This document shows positions 1 through 7,099 of a DNA stretch of 64,000 nucleotides, piece by piece. The stretch comes from Pseudomonas sp. GM48 (GTDB taxonomy: Bacteria; Pseudomonadota; Gammaproteobacteria; Pseudomonadales; Pseudomonadaceae), in the NCBI RefSeq assembly GCF_000282335.1, contig NZ_AKJM01000099.1, positions 1-64,000 on the forward strand. Direction: 5' to 3'. Each line of letters begins with the position of its first letter. Within the stretch, counting starts at the first letter, position 1. Position numbers and translations under genes: made by a program. The notes under the pieces are model-generated. The model did no database searches, had not been told where the DNA came from, and was given only the letters and a program-made list of their open reading frames with translations.

Positions 1-656
1 CCGAAAGCGGCCTGCACTACAACCGCCATCGCTACTACCACCCGGACCTCGGGCGCTACCTGACGCCGGACCCGGTCAAGCTGGCCGGCGGGTTGAACCC
101 GTACCGGTACACACGGAATCCGACCGGGTGGGTGGATCCGTTGGGGTTGGCGGATTGTCCGGGTGGGGATGGGTGCAAGAAACCGTCGTTGGGGGAGCGG
201 GATCCGACGAGGAAGGTAAAGGTTGATGAAGGGGCGCCTGGTTCTCCTAGTCCAAAACAAGAGCATAATTATTTATACCGCGGTGATGATCGAGAACCTT
301 GGGAAATTTTTGAGGCGGGATTCGAACCTTGGGGTGACAGCACGGATCTTTACTTACATGCCTTAGATAACCGAAACCCTCCAAGTTTTTTTGTAAGCAC
401 GTCAATCAAAGAAAGTGAGGCAAAAAAATTTGCTACAGGCTATGGAATTGTCGATGGATACGTTTATGTGCTGAAAAACATTAAAGGAATAGATGTAAAC
501 AAAGAACTCGGGCTCATGTCACCACATAGGCGAGAGGTTGAGATAGCGTTTCCCGGTGGAATAAAAAACCACGACATCGTAGGCGCCACCCCCGTCCACG
601 AGGATGGCAGCTATAAAGGTTATTCAATACCAAACCCCCACAGGAAAAAACCGTGA
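1..656 (+). CDS. Rhs protein C-terminus with ADP-ribosyltransferase toxin module (5' partial)
   Basis: The gene enters from the left edge; the frame is open from base 3 and 217 residues are visible. The first ~50 residues are the end of an Rhs core, with the YDPxxGRYLxPDP-like block and the junction PTGWVDPLGLA that precedes variable toxin tips. The tip, counted from the first visible Met (base 93), has LYR (Arg63), the STS triplet 102-104 and E148-V-E150 followed by IAFPGG. This is the R / STS / ExE layout of arginine-type ADP-ribosyltransferases, and the overall run resembles the heat-labile enterotoxin A / scabin fold. Known of the family: such tips are delivered by T6SS or self-processing Rhs shells and modify host or competitor targets. 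Base composition drops sharply from about base 230, as expected for an exchanged tip. The target is unknown. The next gene overlaps by 4 bases (GTGA). Confidence 0.88.
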   Translation, partial: ESGLHYNRHRYYHPDLGRYLTPDPVKLAGGLNPYRYTRNPTGWVDPLGLADCPGGDGCKKPSLGERDPTRKVKVDEGAPGSPSPKQEHNYLYRGDDREPWEIFEAGFEPWGDSTDLYLHALDNRNPPSFFVSTSIKESEAKKFATGYGIVDGYVYVLKNIKGIDVNKELGLMSPHRREVEIAFPGGIKNHDIVGATPVHEDGSYKGYSIPNPHRKKP

Positions 657-1048
657 AGCCAATTAAGATAACAATCAACATTCAAGGCTCAATAGAAACA
701 GCCACAATTGAGTGCGACAGAAGGAAGCCGTCCCTCACATTTACAATGCAAGACGGCACCCAAAAAACTTACTCAGCCTACGACCTCTATGTATGCTTTG
801 GCATGTTAAGAGCGGATTACCCTGATATAAAATTTTTATGCAAGGGAGCAAAATTAAATGTCCACCCCTCGCGAATGTCCTCCCAAATGTCCAAGGGTTT
901 AGTCGCATACGAGGTAGAACTCGGAAAGCCCAGTGAAGAAGAAAATATAGTCCGAATTTTTGACTACGAAGACAAAGACATAACTAGCAGTATTGAAGAA
1001 CAAAAAACCTTCTATAAAAAATGGATCGAATCCTTAAGACCTGACTAA
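653..1048 (+). CDS. putative immunity protein to the Rhs ADP-ribosyltransferase tip
   Basis: 131 residues, AT-rich, starting with GTG in a GTGA overlap with the toxin stop; an AGGAAA Shine-Dalgarno lies 5-6 bases upstream. I do not recognise the family. It has no signal peptide or membrane segment, so it should be cytosolic, as expected for neutralising a cytosol-acting enzyme. The central block FLCKGAKLNV and the end of the protein are shared with the next gene. The immunity role is inferred from position (directly coupled to a toxin tip), size and composition, not from a recognised domain. Confidence 0.72.
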   Translation: MKPIKITINIQGSIETATIECDRRKPSLTFTMQDGTQKTYSAYDLYVCFGMLRADYPDIKFLCKGAKLNVHPSRMSSQMSKGLVAYEVELGKPSEEENIVRIFDYEDKDITSSIEEQKTFYKKWIESLRPD

Positions 1049-1135
1049 AAGACAAATCCGAAATCAATAAATACCGAGACACACATCAAAAAACCCTCAC
1101 TCGACTCTAGCAGGGTACAAGGCCAGCAACCACAA

Positions 1136-1528
1136 ATGGCAAAAATCAAAATAAAACTACAAATAGGCGACACCATCGAAAACGCAACTCTAATAGACAC
1201 CTATAGCTCACTAACATTCATTAGAAAAAATGGATTCAGAAAAGTCTATACTGGTTATGATCTATTTGAATGTTTGGCTCAAATTCGACGAGACTTCCCT
1301 GAGATAAAGTTTCTTTGCAAAGGAGCAAAAATCAACGTTTATCCATCGAGCATGTGCTCTCAGATGAGTAATGGGGCTATTGCCTATGAGGTGAAGCTGG
1401 GAGAAAAAGCCACCTTTGATCAAATCGTTGGCATTTTTGATTTTGAAGATCAGGACATCACTCATGACATATCAGAACAGAGAGCTTTCAGGCGCCAATG
1501 GATAAGCTCTTTTGGGGACATCGAATAG
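1136..1528 (+). CDS. second immunity-like protein, paralogue of the preceding gene
   Basis: 130 residues, collinear over its whole length with the preceding protein: both have a YxxYDLxxC-like segment, the block FLCKGAKINV, SQMSxG, a YEV-x-LG strand and an F-D-x-ED-x-DIT segment near the end. It lies 87 bases downstream with a poor ribosome binding site. Extra immunity copies downstream of Rhs or CDI tips are commonly remnants of displaced toxin-immunity modules or give protection against related toxins; which applies here cannot be told from sequence. It is intact. Confidence 0.68.
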   Translation: MAKIKIKLQIGDTIENATLIDTYSSLTFIRKNGFRKVYTGYDLFECLAQIRRDFPEIKFLCKGAKINVYPSSMCSQMSNGAIAYEVKLGEKATFDQIVGIFDFEDQDITHDISEQRAFRRQWISSFGDIE

Positions 1529-1581
1529 CTTGCAACTACTGAGTTTGCCCCACACCTGCATCATCCGGCGGACGGGTCAAC

Positions 1582-1600
1582 GGGCCTGAAACACAGGCCC
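1582..1600 (+). terminator. hairpin after the Rhs immunity genes
   Basis: A perfect 7-bp stem GGGCCTG / CAGGCCC with a 5-base loop lies 54 bases after the second immunity gene. The T-run is poor (TGATGTTT), so its action as a terminator is uncertain. Confidence 0.4.
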
Positions 1601-1673
1601 TGATGTTTCGAGGACAGGTTGATAAACGCGTTCGATCAGGGTGACAGTCCGTCAATGCGGCAACGAAGCTCAA

Positions 1674-1856
1674 TCAATCTTCGTCCTCTTCCTCATCTCC
1701 AAACTCAATATTCCCCACATCGCCCGCATCATCAGCATCGTTCAGCGGCACCGTCGCATCATCCATCAGCGATCCCGGATCTTCATTGCCGGGATCGTTG
1801 ATAAGCGGCAGTTCGCTTGAGCCTTTTTCTTCCTTGCCTTTGGTTTTCGGAGTCAT
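1674..1856 (-). CDS. small acidic hypothetical protein
   Basis: 60 residues. The N-terminal third is basic to neutral (KTKGKEEKG), the rest is very acidic and ends in a run of Glu/Asp. There is no signal peptide or membrane helix; it is probably disordered. AGCGAGG six bases before the ATG serves as ribosome binding site. It follows the glycine-zipper gene on the same strand with a 16-base gap, so the two are probably cotranscribed. No function recognised. Confidence 0.6.
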   Translation of the reverse strand: MTPKTKGKEEKGSSELPLINDPGNEDPGSLMDDATVPLNDADDAGDVGNIEFGDEEEDED

Positions 1857-1872
1857 GACAGGCCTCGCTCAA

Positions 1873-2340
1873 CTAGTGATGCTTCTTGTGGTGCTTGTTC
1901 GAGTGTTTATGACCGCCACCGGAATGGGAATGGCCGCTGTCACTCCCCAGATCATTACCAACCGCACCGCCGGCTGCACCACCCAGGCCAGCACCGATGG
2001 CCGATCCGGTCGAACCTCCGAGACTGTTGCCAACCACCGATCCACCCGCCGCACCCAAACCACCGCCTATCGCCGCTTCGGTACGACTGTGCCTGGGCGC
2101 GGCAATGGCACTACCGGCCGCTCCGCCGACACCTGCACCAACCGCTGCCCCCGTGCTGCCACCCACCTGCCCACCAACAACATTGCCCAGCACCCCACCC
2201 AGGCCACCGCCCACCGCGGCATCTCCATTACCTCCTGCCAGCGCCACCTGAGAAACCAGCAATCCAAAAACAATCGCTGGCAACATCAATCGCCGAGCAC
2301 TCAGGCTTCCGTTTTTTTTGTTGTTGGTTTTCGGGATCAT
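1873..2340 (-). CDS. exported glycine-zipper protein, His-rich tail
   Basis: 155 residues. I place the start at the ATG preceded by GAGGC rather than at the longer frame, because this puts a basic N-region and a hydrophobic core (about residues 18-35) just before an ALA-GG cleavage site. The mature protein is repeated Gly-Ala zippers (GGxxGxxxG) and ends in a His/Lys tail with eight or more His. Glycine-zipper proteins associate with membranes or form surface and amyloid-like assemblies; the role here is unknown. It is a close relative of the next upstream gene. Confidence 0.8.
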   Translation of the reverse strand: MIPKTNNKKNGSLSARRLMLPAIVFGLLVSQVALAGGNGDAAVGGGLGGVLGNVVGGQVGGSTGAAVGAGVGGAAGSAIAAPRHSRTEAAIGGGLGAAGGSVVGNSLGGSTGSAIGAGLGGAAGGAVGNDLGSDSGHSHSGGGHKHSNKHHKKHH

Positions 2341-2411
2341 GATACGCCTCACATTCTTCAGGGGTTTGGAGGATTTGAGCGGCTGCGGCGTAAAACGTTC
2401 ATATATGAAAA

Positions 2412-2432
2412 AGCCCGGCATCAAGCCGGGCT
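2412..2432 (-). terminator. rho-independent terminator of the second glycine-zipper gene
   Basis: Stem AGCCCGGC / GCCGGGCT with a 5-base loop, followed on the minus strand by TTTTC. It lies 22 bases beyond the stop of the gene at 2454-2822 and separates the twin genes into two transcription units. Confidence 0.75.
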
Positions 2433-2453
2433 CTTTTAAACGCTCATTCAGGA

Positions 2454-2822
2454 TCAGTGACGCTTGTGACCGTTGGCCAGGTTGCTACCCACGCCGCCGC
2501 CCAATGCACCGCCAAGACCTGCACCGATAGTGGCACCGGACTTGCCGCCGAGGCTATTGCCGATCACCGAACCACCGGCCGCGCCGACACCGCCACCGAT
2601 AGCAGCGCTGGTACGATGACCTTTTTTGGCGGCGACTGCGCTGCCCGCCGCGCCAGCGACGCCTGCACCAATCGCTGCGCCAGTGCTGCCGCCCATTTTC
2701 TGGCCGACTACGTTACCCAATGCGCCGCCCAAACCACCGCCCAACGCGGCAGTGCCGTCGCCAGCCATTGCACCTTGAGCAACCAGAAGCCCCAGAACCA
2801 GAGCGGGCAGAGTTAAACGCAT
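2454..2822 (-). CDS. exported glycine-zipper protein (twin)
   Basis: 122 residues. The start is the ATG preceded by TGAGG at 7 bases; it yields a compact signal peptide (MRLTLPALVLGLLVAQGAMA, cleavage before GDG). The rest is Gly/Ala zipper repeats with a short KKGHRT interruption, ending in NGHKRH. It shares order and wording with the gene at 1873-2340 but lacks the long His-rich tail. Probable periplasmic or membrane-associated assembly; function unknown. It has its own terminator. Confidence 0.82.
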   Translation of the reverse strand: MRLTLPALVLGLLVAQGAMAGDGTAALGGGLGGALGNVVGQKMGGSTGAAIGAGVAGAAGSAVAAKKGHRTSAAIGGGVGAAGGSVIGNSLGGKSGATIGAGLGGALGGGVGSNLANGHKRH

Positions 2823-2971
2823 GACAAAAACCTCAAAAAATAGGGGTAAACAAAAAAGGGGGCGAGATTGAATGCTTTTGCGCGGATAAAGTCCAGCACG
2901 CCGGTCCAACTTCGCGATTGGCGACGGTTTGACAGCATTTTTGGAAAAGGTTTTATGACGGACAAAAAAAA

Positions 2972-2990
2972 GCCCGCTGGGGAAACGGGC
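2972..2990 (-). terminator. leftward rho-independent terminator without an obvious gene
   Basis: On the minus strand GCCCG - 9-base loop - CGGGC is followed by eight T. The nearest leftward gene already has its own terminator at 3099-3120, so this one is either a backup or ends a short untranslated transcript. Confidence 0.6.
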
Positions 2991-3098
2991 CAGGTGTTGC
3001 TTTCTAACGGATGAGTGGAGACTACGGAGGATGCTGTGAAAACTTTGTGAAAGAAATCCCGTTTAAAAAACTTGTCATAAAAACCCTCAGGCATGAAA

Positions 3099-3120
3099 AA
3101 CCCCGCTCGAAGGCGGGGTT
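3099..3120 (-). terminator. terminator after the 109-residue hypothetical gene
   Basis: Perfect 8-bp stem AACCCCGC / GCGGGGTT with a 6-base loop, followed by TTTC on the minus strand; 15 bases beyond the stop codon. Confidence 0.75.
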
Positions 3121-3134
3121 CGCTAGCAGGTCAA

Positions 3135-3464
3135 TTACTTCCTGACCGGTGCCGTAACCTTGGGTAAAAACTTGCCCTTCAGTACCCGGCACGCTCTGGT
3201 TTTGATCTTGTCGACCTCCGTCTGATCTTCACCGAAGCTGGCCACATACTGGGTCTGGCCGCACTGCACATAGTTGTTGATGGGAAATTCAGCCCCGTCG
3301 TCTTCGATATACGGATCAGCCATCTCTTCACCCCTCGTAAAAACGCGATCGACACCGGCAAGCCCTTTGCCTGAAAAAATATCGATCGCCAAGGTTTTCC
3401 AGACTAGCCGGTCACTACCGGACTTGCCGTTCAGATCCCCCCATCCCCGACGAATGGCCTCCAT
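3135..3464 (-). CDS. hypothetical protein, 109 residues
   Basis: Not recognised. A soluble-looking protein with two Cys (CGQTQ near the middle, ACRV near the end), an acidic central part and a basic end (PVRK). It starts 4 bases after the stop of the YbjQ-like gene, with AGGTGA overlapping that stop as ribosome binding site, so the two are translationally linked. A role together with the YbjQ-like protein is only an inference from coupling. Confidence 0.62.
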   Translation of the reverse strand: MEAIRRGWGDLNGKSGSDRLVWKTLAIDIFSGKGLAGVDRVFTRGEEMADPYIEDDGAEFPINNYVQCGQTQYVASFGEDQTEVDKIKTRACRVLKGKFLPKVTAPVRK

Positions 3465-3468
3465 CCAC

Positions 3469-3789
3469 TCACCTGAGCTTGACCGCAGTCCCGGTCACAA
3501 ACACCACGACCATCCCGCCCTTGCCGGCCGGCATGCTGATTTCATAATCAAGCCCGACCACCGCGTCCGCCTGAAGCGCCTGCGCCCGCTCCTTGATCTC
3601 ATCGGTGGCCTGAATGCGTGCTTCCTTCAACGCTCGCTCCAGTGTCTGGGAGCGCCCGCCGAAAAAGTCGCGCATCCCGGCAAACACGTCACGGACGACG
3701 TTGATCCCTTGCACCGACTCGGCACTGACGATGTCCAGGTAGGCAGTTATTTGTCGACCTTCAATGGAATGGGTTGTAGTGGTGATCAT
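3469..3789 (-). CDS. YbjQ / UPF0145 family protein
   Basis: 106 residues, full length for the family. Typical features are the MITTTTHSIEGR start, the SAESVQGINVVRD segment, the long helix with a heptad pattern (about 38-68) and the end strand AVVGLDYE...VFVTGTAV. Family members form homo-oligomers of unknown biochemical role and are cytosolic. Ribosome binding site AGGAAG. It is 5 bases downstream of the beta-lactamase-like hydrolase gene and probably in its transcript. Confidence 0.88.
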   Translation of the reverse strand: MITTTTHSIEGRQITAYLDIVSAESVQGINVVRDVFAGMRDFFGGRSQTLERALKEARIQATDEIKERAQALQADAVVGLDYEISMPAGKGGMVVVFVTGTAVKLR

Positions 3790-3794
3790 GGGTT

Positions 3795-5129
3795 TTACTT
3801 CCTGTTCAGATATTCAGCCAACGCATCAAACGCCGGCAAGGTGACGGGATCGTTGGCCGAGTTGCTGGCCACCGGATGGGATGCGTAGCGGACGATAACC
3901 ATCTCGGCCTTCGGGTCGACATAGATGCGCTGCCCATGAACCCCACGCGCCATGAACGCCCCGCCCGCCTTGTCCGTCACCCACCACATCGACCGATAAC
4001 TCCAGTCTTTGAGCAATGCGTACCCCGCCCTGGCGAAAGCCTGTTTATCACCGCCACCACGGATATCGTCGATCACTGCCTCTGGCACGATCTGCTGACC
4101 GTTGAAGCGGCCACCGTTACGCAGCATCTCGCCAAACCGCGCCAGATCCCGCAATCCGGTATTCAATCCACCACCGGCGAATGGCGTGCCAATGGAGTCC
4201 ACGGTGAAGTAAGCATCCTGTTCGGCCCCCAATCGACTCCAGATTCTCTCCGACAAAAGCTGCGCGACATTGCGACCGGTGGCGCGAGCAATGACCCAGC
4301 CCAGCACATCCGTGTTGACGGTTTTGTAGGCGAACGCTTTGCCGTGCTCACCTTGCGGTTGCACCGTCTGCAAAAACTCGTAGTAACTGCGAGGGCCGTC
4401 ATAACCCTTGGGCTTGGGCAACGGGTTGCCCGCCTTGGCATGGGCCCAGACCTCGGCGTTCGGGTCCGCATAGTCCTCGCTATATTTGAGGCCCGTGGTC
4501 ATGTCGAGCACTTGCCGCACCGTGGCGCTGCCAAACGCAGAATCCGTCAGTTCCGGTACATATTCGGCAACCCGCTTGCTGGCATCGAGACGTCCCTCAA
4601 CCACCAACATGGCTCCCAATGTGCCGACCACAGACTTGGTCACCGACATCGCAGCGTGTTGGCCGTCCGGTTTCAACACGCCGAAGTAACGCTCGTAGAC
4701 AACTTTCCCGCGGTGCATCACCACAATGCCATCGGTGTAAGTGGCCGCGAGGGATTGTTCCCAGGTCATCGGCACCCTGGCGCCAAGCGGGACAAAACTG
4801 ATCCCGTCGATATCTTTGCGTAGCGCTATCTCTAGTGGGACCGGTGCGACAAGGCCGTGCGAAACATTAATCGTCGGCATCAATTGCCGAAAGTTCGAAA
4901 CACTCCAGCGCATTGCCGGAAACTGGAAATAGCTGCCGTCTTCAAAACGCACGGTGCGATCAGCGGGGGGTGGAGAACCGACCATCCAGCCCAGCCTGGC
5001 GGGGTCGCTGGCTTGAGCGTCGGGAAAAGTTGCAGGGGTGGATGCGAGGGCCAGTGATGACAGGGAAACAATCGAAACAGCCGCGATGACCTTGGCTGCA
5101 CCGCGAAAGCTGGCGCGAGAATTGAGCAT
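3795..5129 (-). CDS. class C beta-lactamase-like serine hydrolase
   Basis: 444 residues from the ATG that gives a clean signal peptide (hydrophobic 11-29, cleavage near ALAS). A Beta-lactamase domain of the 6-aminohexanoate-dimer hydrolase / esterase type occupies about residues 110-440. S162-V-T-K165 is the SxxK nucleophile and general base; GLKYSEDY supplies the Tyr region. The substrate is unknown: such enzymes hydrolyse esters or amides rather than clinically relevant beta-lactams. Probably periplasmic. The longer frame start 19 codons upstream lacks a ribosome binding site. Confidence 0.85.
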   Translation of the reverse strand: MLNSRASFRGAAKVIAAVSIVSLSSLALASTPATFPDAQASDPARLGWMVGSPPPADRTVRFEDGSYFQFPAMRWSVSNFRQLMPTINVSHGLVAPVPLEIALRKDIDGISFVPLGARVPMTWEQSLAATYTDGIVVMHRGKVVYERYFGVLKPDGQHAAMSVTKSVVGTLGAMLVVEGRLDASKRVAEYVPELTDSAFGSATVRQVLDMTTGLKYSEDYADPNAEVWAHAKAGNPLPKPKGYDGPRSYYEFLQTVQPQGEHGKAFAYKTVNTDVLGWVIARATGRNVAQLLSERIWSRLGAEQDAYFTVDSIGTPFAGGGLNTGLRDLARFGEMLRNGGRFNGQQIVPEAVIDDIRGGGDKQAFARAGYALLKDWSYRSMWWVTDKAGGAFMARGVHGQRIYVDPKAEMVIVRYASHPVASNSANDPVTLPAFDALAEYLNRK

Positions 5130-5323
5130 TATGTCGATTCCGTTCGAAAAGATTGGGCAGTCTAACAGCCGGATCGGCTTGGTCACTGCTTGCGCGGAGA
5201 AGCCTCATGCTTGCCCTGCCTCAAATTCAAACGCCAAAAACTACCTCTACCTGCATGCCGACCGCGACCGTCATGACGGCGTGCGCCCCCCTCTGGCTGA
5301 GTAGCCGTTGTAGTTCATAACGT

Positions 5324-5422
5324 TCACGGGGTAACTCCTGCTTGTTCAAGGAAAGCCCGGGCGTCACGCACCTGGTAGGGCTTGGCTTCTTTGTCGGGGT
5401 GGGGCCGACGGAAGAATGACAT
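5324..5422 (-). CDS. possible 32-codon ORF or gene remnant
   Basis: Reads MSFFRRPHPDKEAKPYQVRD and ends QAGVTP. Codon use is host-like and the residues look protein-like, but there is no clear ribosome binding site. A GTG 12 codons upstream is an alternative start. Could be a real small protein or the tail of a decayed gene. Confidence 0.25.
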   Translation of the reverse strand: MSFFRRPHPDKEAKPYQVRDARAFLEQAGVTP

Positions 5423-5460
5423 CGCTGATGCGCTGGAGAAGCCTCTAACACTCACTGAGA

Positions 5461-5497
5461 AAAACGCCGCTTATCCAGAACGGGAAAGCGGCGTTTT
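5461..5497. terminator. strong 12-bp hairpin, terminator-like
   Basis: AAAACGCCGCTT / AAGCGGCGTTTT with a 13-base loop. The T-run on the right (TTTTCG) and A-run on the left would allow termination in either direction. No clear gene ends at it. Confidence 0.6.
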
Positions 5498-5834
5498 CGT
5501 GTAGAAGGGTCTGTTTTGCACAGTAAGCAGAATATCGGGGGGACTCTCGCCGGGGTTGTAGGCAATCTCCGAGAGTTGCGTAAGGCGTTACGTTTGCTAC
5601 GTTTTTAGCTGTTCACTGCCTTGTTGGCCTTACTTTTGGCTGGGCACGTCTCCAGACGTCGCTGCACATTCAGCGAGCGGGGTTGGTAACCCGAAGAGTT
5701 GCGCAACATCTGTGCGAGGGGTGCCCTCCTACCTGTAATAATCCCTCCCCCATCCGCGTCAATGCCAATGCCTGAGTGCCACTTCTCCACTGCTATGCTA
5801 ATAACACCGGTTCTCTACACTGGAGACGAGTCGC

Positions 5835-6419
5835 ATGGCAGCAGAAGGCAATCATTCCCTCTTCACTTTCAAGGCTGTGGCCTACACGACTGGAGGCTTC
5901 CTTTTCGCCTTGGTATCTGCCACAAAGCTGCTCGACACTTACTTCGACCTGACGTTGTTGGCAAATACCAAGGGCTGGCTGCTACGTGCGTGGAACTGGC
6001 TTCTCTTAGAAACGCCAATACCGAATTGGTCGCTGCTGATGATAATCGCGGCTTTAATCAGCACTCTGACTGTAGCGATTTACTACTACCGCACCACTGA
6101 CGGAGCTTACGGCGAGCTACACGAGATAGAGCGAAAAGTTTACAAAATGAACAACCCTCAGTTTCCTCAGTTGACAGATAACCAAACGCTGCTGATGGAA
6201 GCTTTAACCTATCATGCAAATTTTAGAAAGATTGCAAATTTAGACTCAGTTTGCAAACTTGTCTCACTAAGCAAGTTGGAAGTTGAGGACGGTCTAAAGC
6301 AACTCCAAGCTAAACGTCTTGTGAAGCAAAAAGTGACACGGGGTACGTTCGGCGCCACCACTTTTGAACTTACCTTGGCAGGTAAGGACTATGCGCTAGA
6401 GCGATTTAAACTAACGTAG
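5835..6419 (+). CDS. membrane protein with C-terminal winged-helix-like domain
   Basis: 194 residues, starting after GGAGACGAG at 5-6 bases. Two hydrophobic segments (about 15-33 and 67-85) place a long C-terminal part in the cytoplasm if the N-terminus is inside. Residues ~110-190 read like a winged helix: helices QTLLMEALTYHANF, LDSVCKLVSLSKLEVEDGLKQLQAKRLV, then a wing with VKQKVTRGTFG...FELTLAGKDYA. No known family recognised. Base composition is AT-richer than the core genes. It stands alone beside IS-end-like repeats and tRNA-Ser. A membrane-tethered regulator or a defence/stress accessory protein are both possible. Confidence 0.7.
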   Translation: MAAEGNHSLFTFKAVAYTTGGFLFALVSATKLLDTYFDLTLLANTKGWLLRAWNWLLLETPIPNWSLLMIIAALISTLTVAIYYYRTTDGAYGELHEIERKVYKMNNPQFPQLTDNQTLLMEALTYHANFRKIANLDSVCKLVSLSKLEVEDGLKQLQAKRLVKQKVTRGTFGATTFELTLAGKDYALERFKLT

Positions 6420-6458
6420 TAGAGACACGCGGGACATGGCCTAGAGGCACTTTTTGAG

Positions 6459-6494
6459 TGACATAATTCACCCTATGGGCGACATGATTTACCA
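6459..6494. mobile_element. possible IS21-type end remnant (repeated GACATNATTNACC)
   Basis: TGACATAATTCACC and CGACATGATTTACC lie in direct orientation 21 bases apart. Tandem copies of a GACATNATTCACC-like sequence at about this spacing are typical of the ends of IS21-family elements. No transposase frame is present, so this would be a solo end or remnant. Confidence 0.3.
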
Positions 6495-6664
6495 TTTCAC
6501 AAGATCAAGTGAACCCATGTGCGTGATGTCTACGAGGTGCAAACTGACTGACGGTAGCTGCCGAGGGGATTTGCGAGCGAAACCAAGAAAGCGGGACAGC
6601 GAAGGGTATAGATCGGAGTGATGGAACGCAGGATGTAATGAATAGTACAACTAAAAAAGAAAAA

Positions 6665-6691
6665 CCCTCGCAAACCATTGATTTGCGAGGG
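6665..6691 (-). terminator. terminator of tRNA-Ser
   Basis: 10-bp stem CCCTCGCAAA / TTTGCGAGGG with a 7-base loop, followed on the minus strand by TTTTCTTTTTT; 11 bases beyond the CCA end of the tRNA. Confidence 0.85.
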
Positions 6692-6701
6692 CTTCAGAAT
6701 G

Positions 6702-6791
6702 TGGCGGTGAAGGAGAGATTCGAACTCTCGATACAGTTTCCTGTATACACACTTTCCAGGCGTGCTCCTTAAGCCACTCGGACACTTCACC
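6702..6791 (-). tRNA. tRNA-Ser (anticodon GGA)
   Basis: 90 bases including encoded CCA. Acceptor stem GGTGAAG / CTTCACC, anticodon stem CACGC / GTGTG around loop CTGGAAA (anticodon GGA, reads UCC/UCU), a long class II variable arm (TATACAG / CTGTATC region) and the TpsiC loop GTTCGAATC. All elements expected of a tRNA-Ser are present. Its 3' end points toward the accessory islet on the left. Confidence 0.96.
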
Positions 6792-7099
6792 GTATCTCTT
6801 CAAACATGTTCTGTCTGTCGAGGCGCGCTAATGTAGTCGAAAGCTTTTCCGATGGCAAACATTTTTTTCAGAATTTTCATGCGCTTAACGCGATTCAACG
6901 TTTCCGGTCGCTCCGGACCATGGCAAACCGGCCAATCTCCGGCTTCGTGCCCTCTTCTATATAGAGGGGAATGCGCAGCAGGCACGGCGGGCTGCGCCTG
7001 GCGGGCAGGCAAAGGGTGACTGGCGGGTCAGTCACGGCGCTTTACCTGGCCTGCGGCGGTGGGTAACGTCTGCCCAACTTTATTGAAAGGAATAGCGTC
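6792..7099. other. intergenic region between tRNA-Ser and crotonase gene
   Basis: Apart from the tRNA promoter nothing is well supported. A small hairpin CCTCT-TCTATAT-AGAGG lies near 6952-6968, and GAAAGGAAT provides the ribosome binding site of the crotonase gene. Confidence 0.5.
6830..6858 (-). promoter_or_regulatory. sigma70-type promoter of tRNA-Ser
   Basis: On the minus strand TTGCCA, a 17-base spacer and TACATT. The predicted start is about 30 bases upstream of the mature tRNA 5' end. Confidence 0.6.

Larger units (their letters stand above)
2823..3134. other. intergenic region with promoter of the glycine-zipper gene and two terminators
   Basis: No convincing gene. It holds a terminator for the leftward gene ending at 3135, a second leftward terminator at 2972-2990, and presumably the promoter for the glycine-zipper gene. 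The ~110 bases between the two terminators have no ORF with a ribosome binding site. Confidence 0.6.
5130..5834. other. long low-coding intergenic region
   Basis: 705 bases without a well supported gene. It contains the promoter side of the hydrolase gene, a 32-codon minus-strand ORF, a strong hairpin at 5461-5497, and a minus-strand open stretch at 5605-5790 that ends in a Lys-rich tail but lacks a start context. The last 60 bases hold an extended -10-like TGCTATGCT (5791-5799) before the membrane/HTH gene. The mixture of short open stretches suggests decayed genes. Confidence 0.5.

Noticed and set aside
5605..5790. 61-codon minus-strand frame in the left islet
   Set aside because: No start context and no recognisable pattern; noted only as part of the intergenic stretch.
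6702..6712. Attachment site for an island at the tRNA 3' end
   Set aside because: No second copy of the tRNA 3' end was seen in the window and no integrase is present.
6530..6790. 86-codon minus-strand frame across tRNA-Ser
   Set aside because: It is mostly tRNA and terminator sequence.
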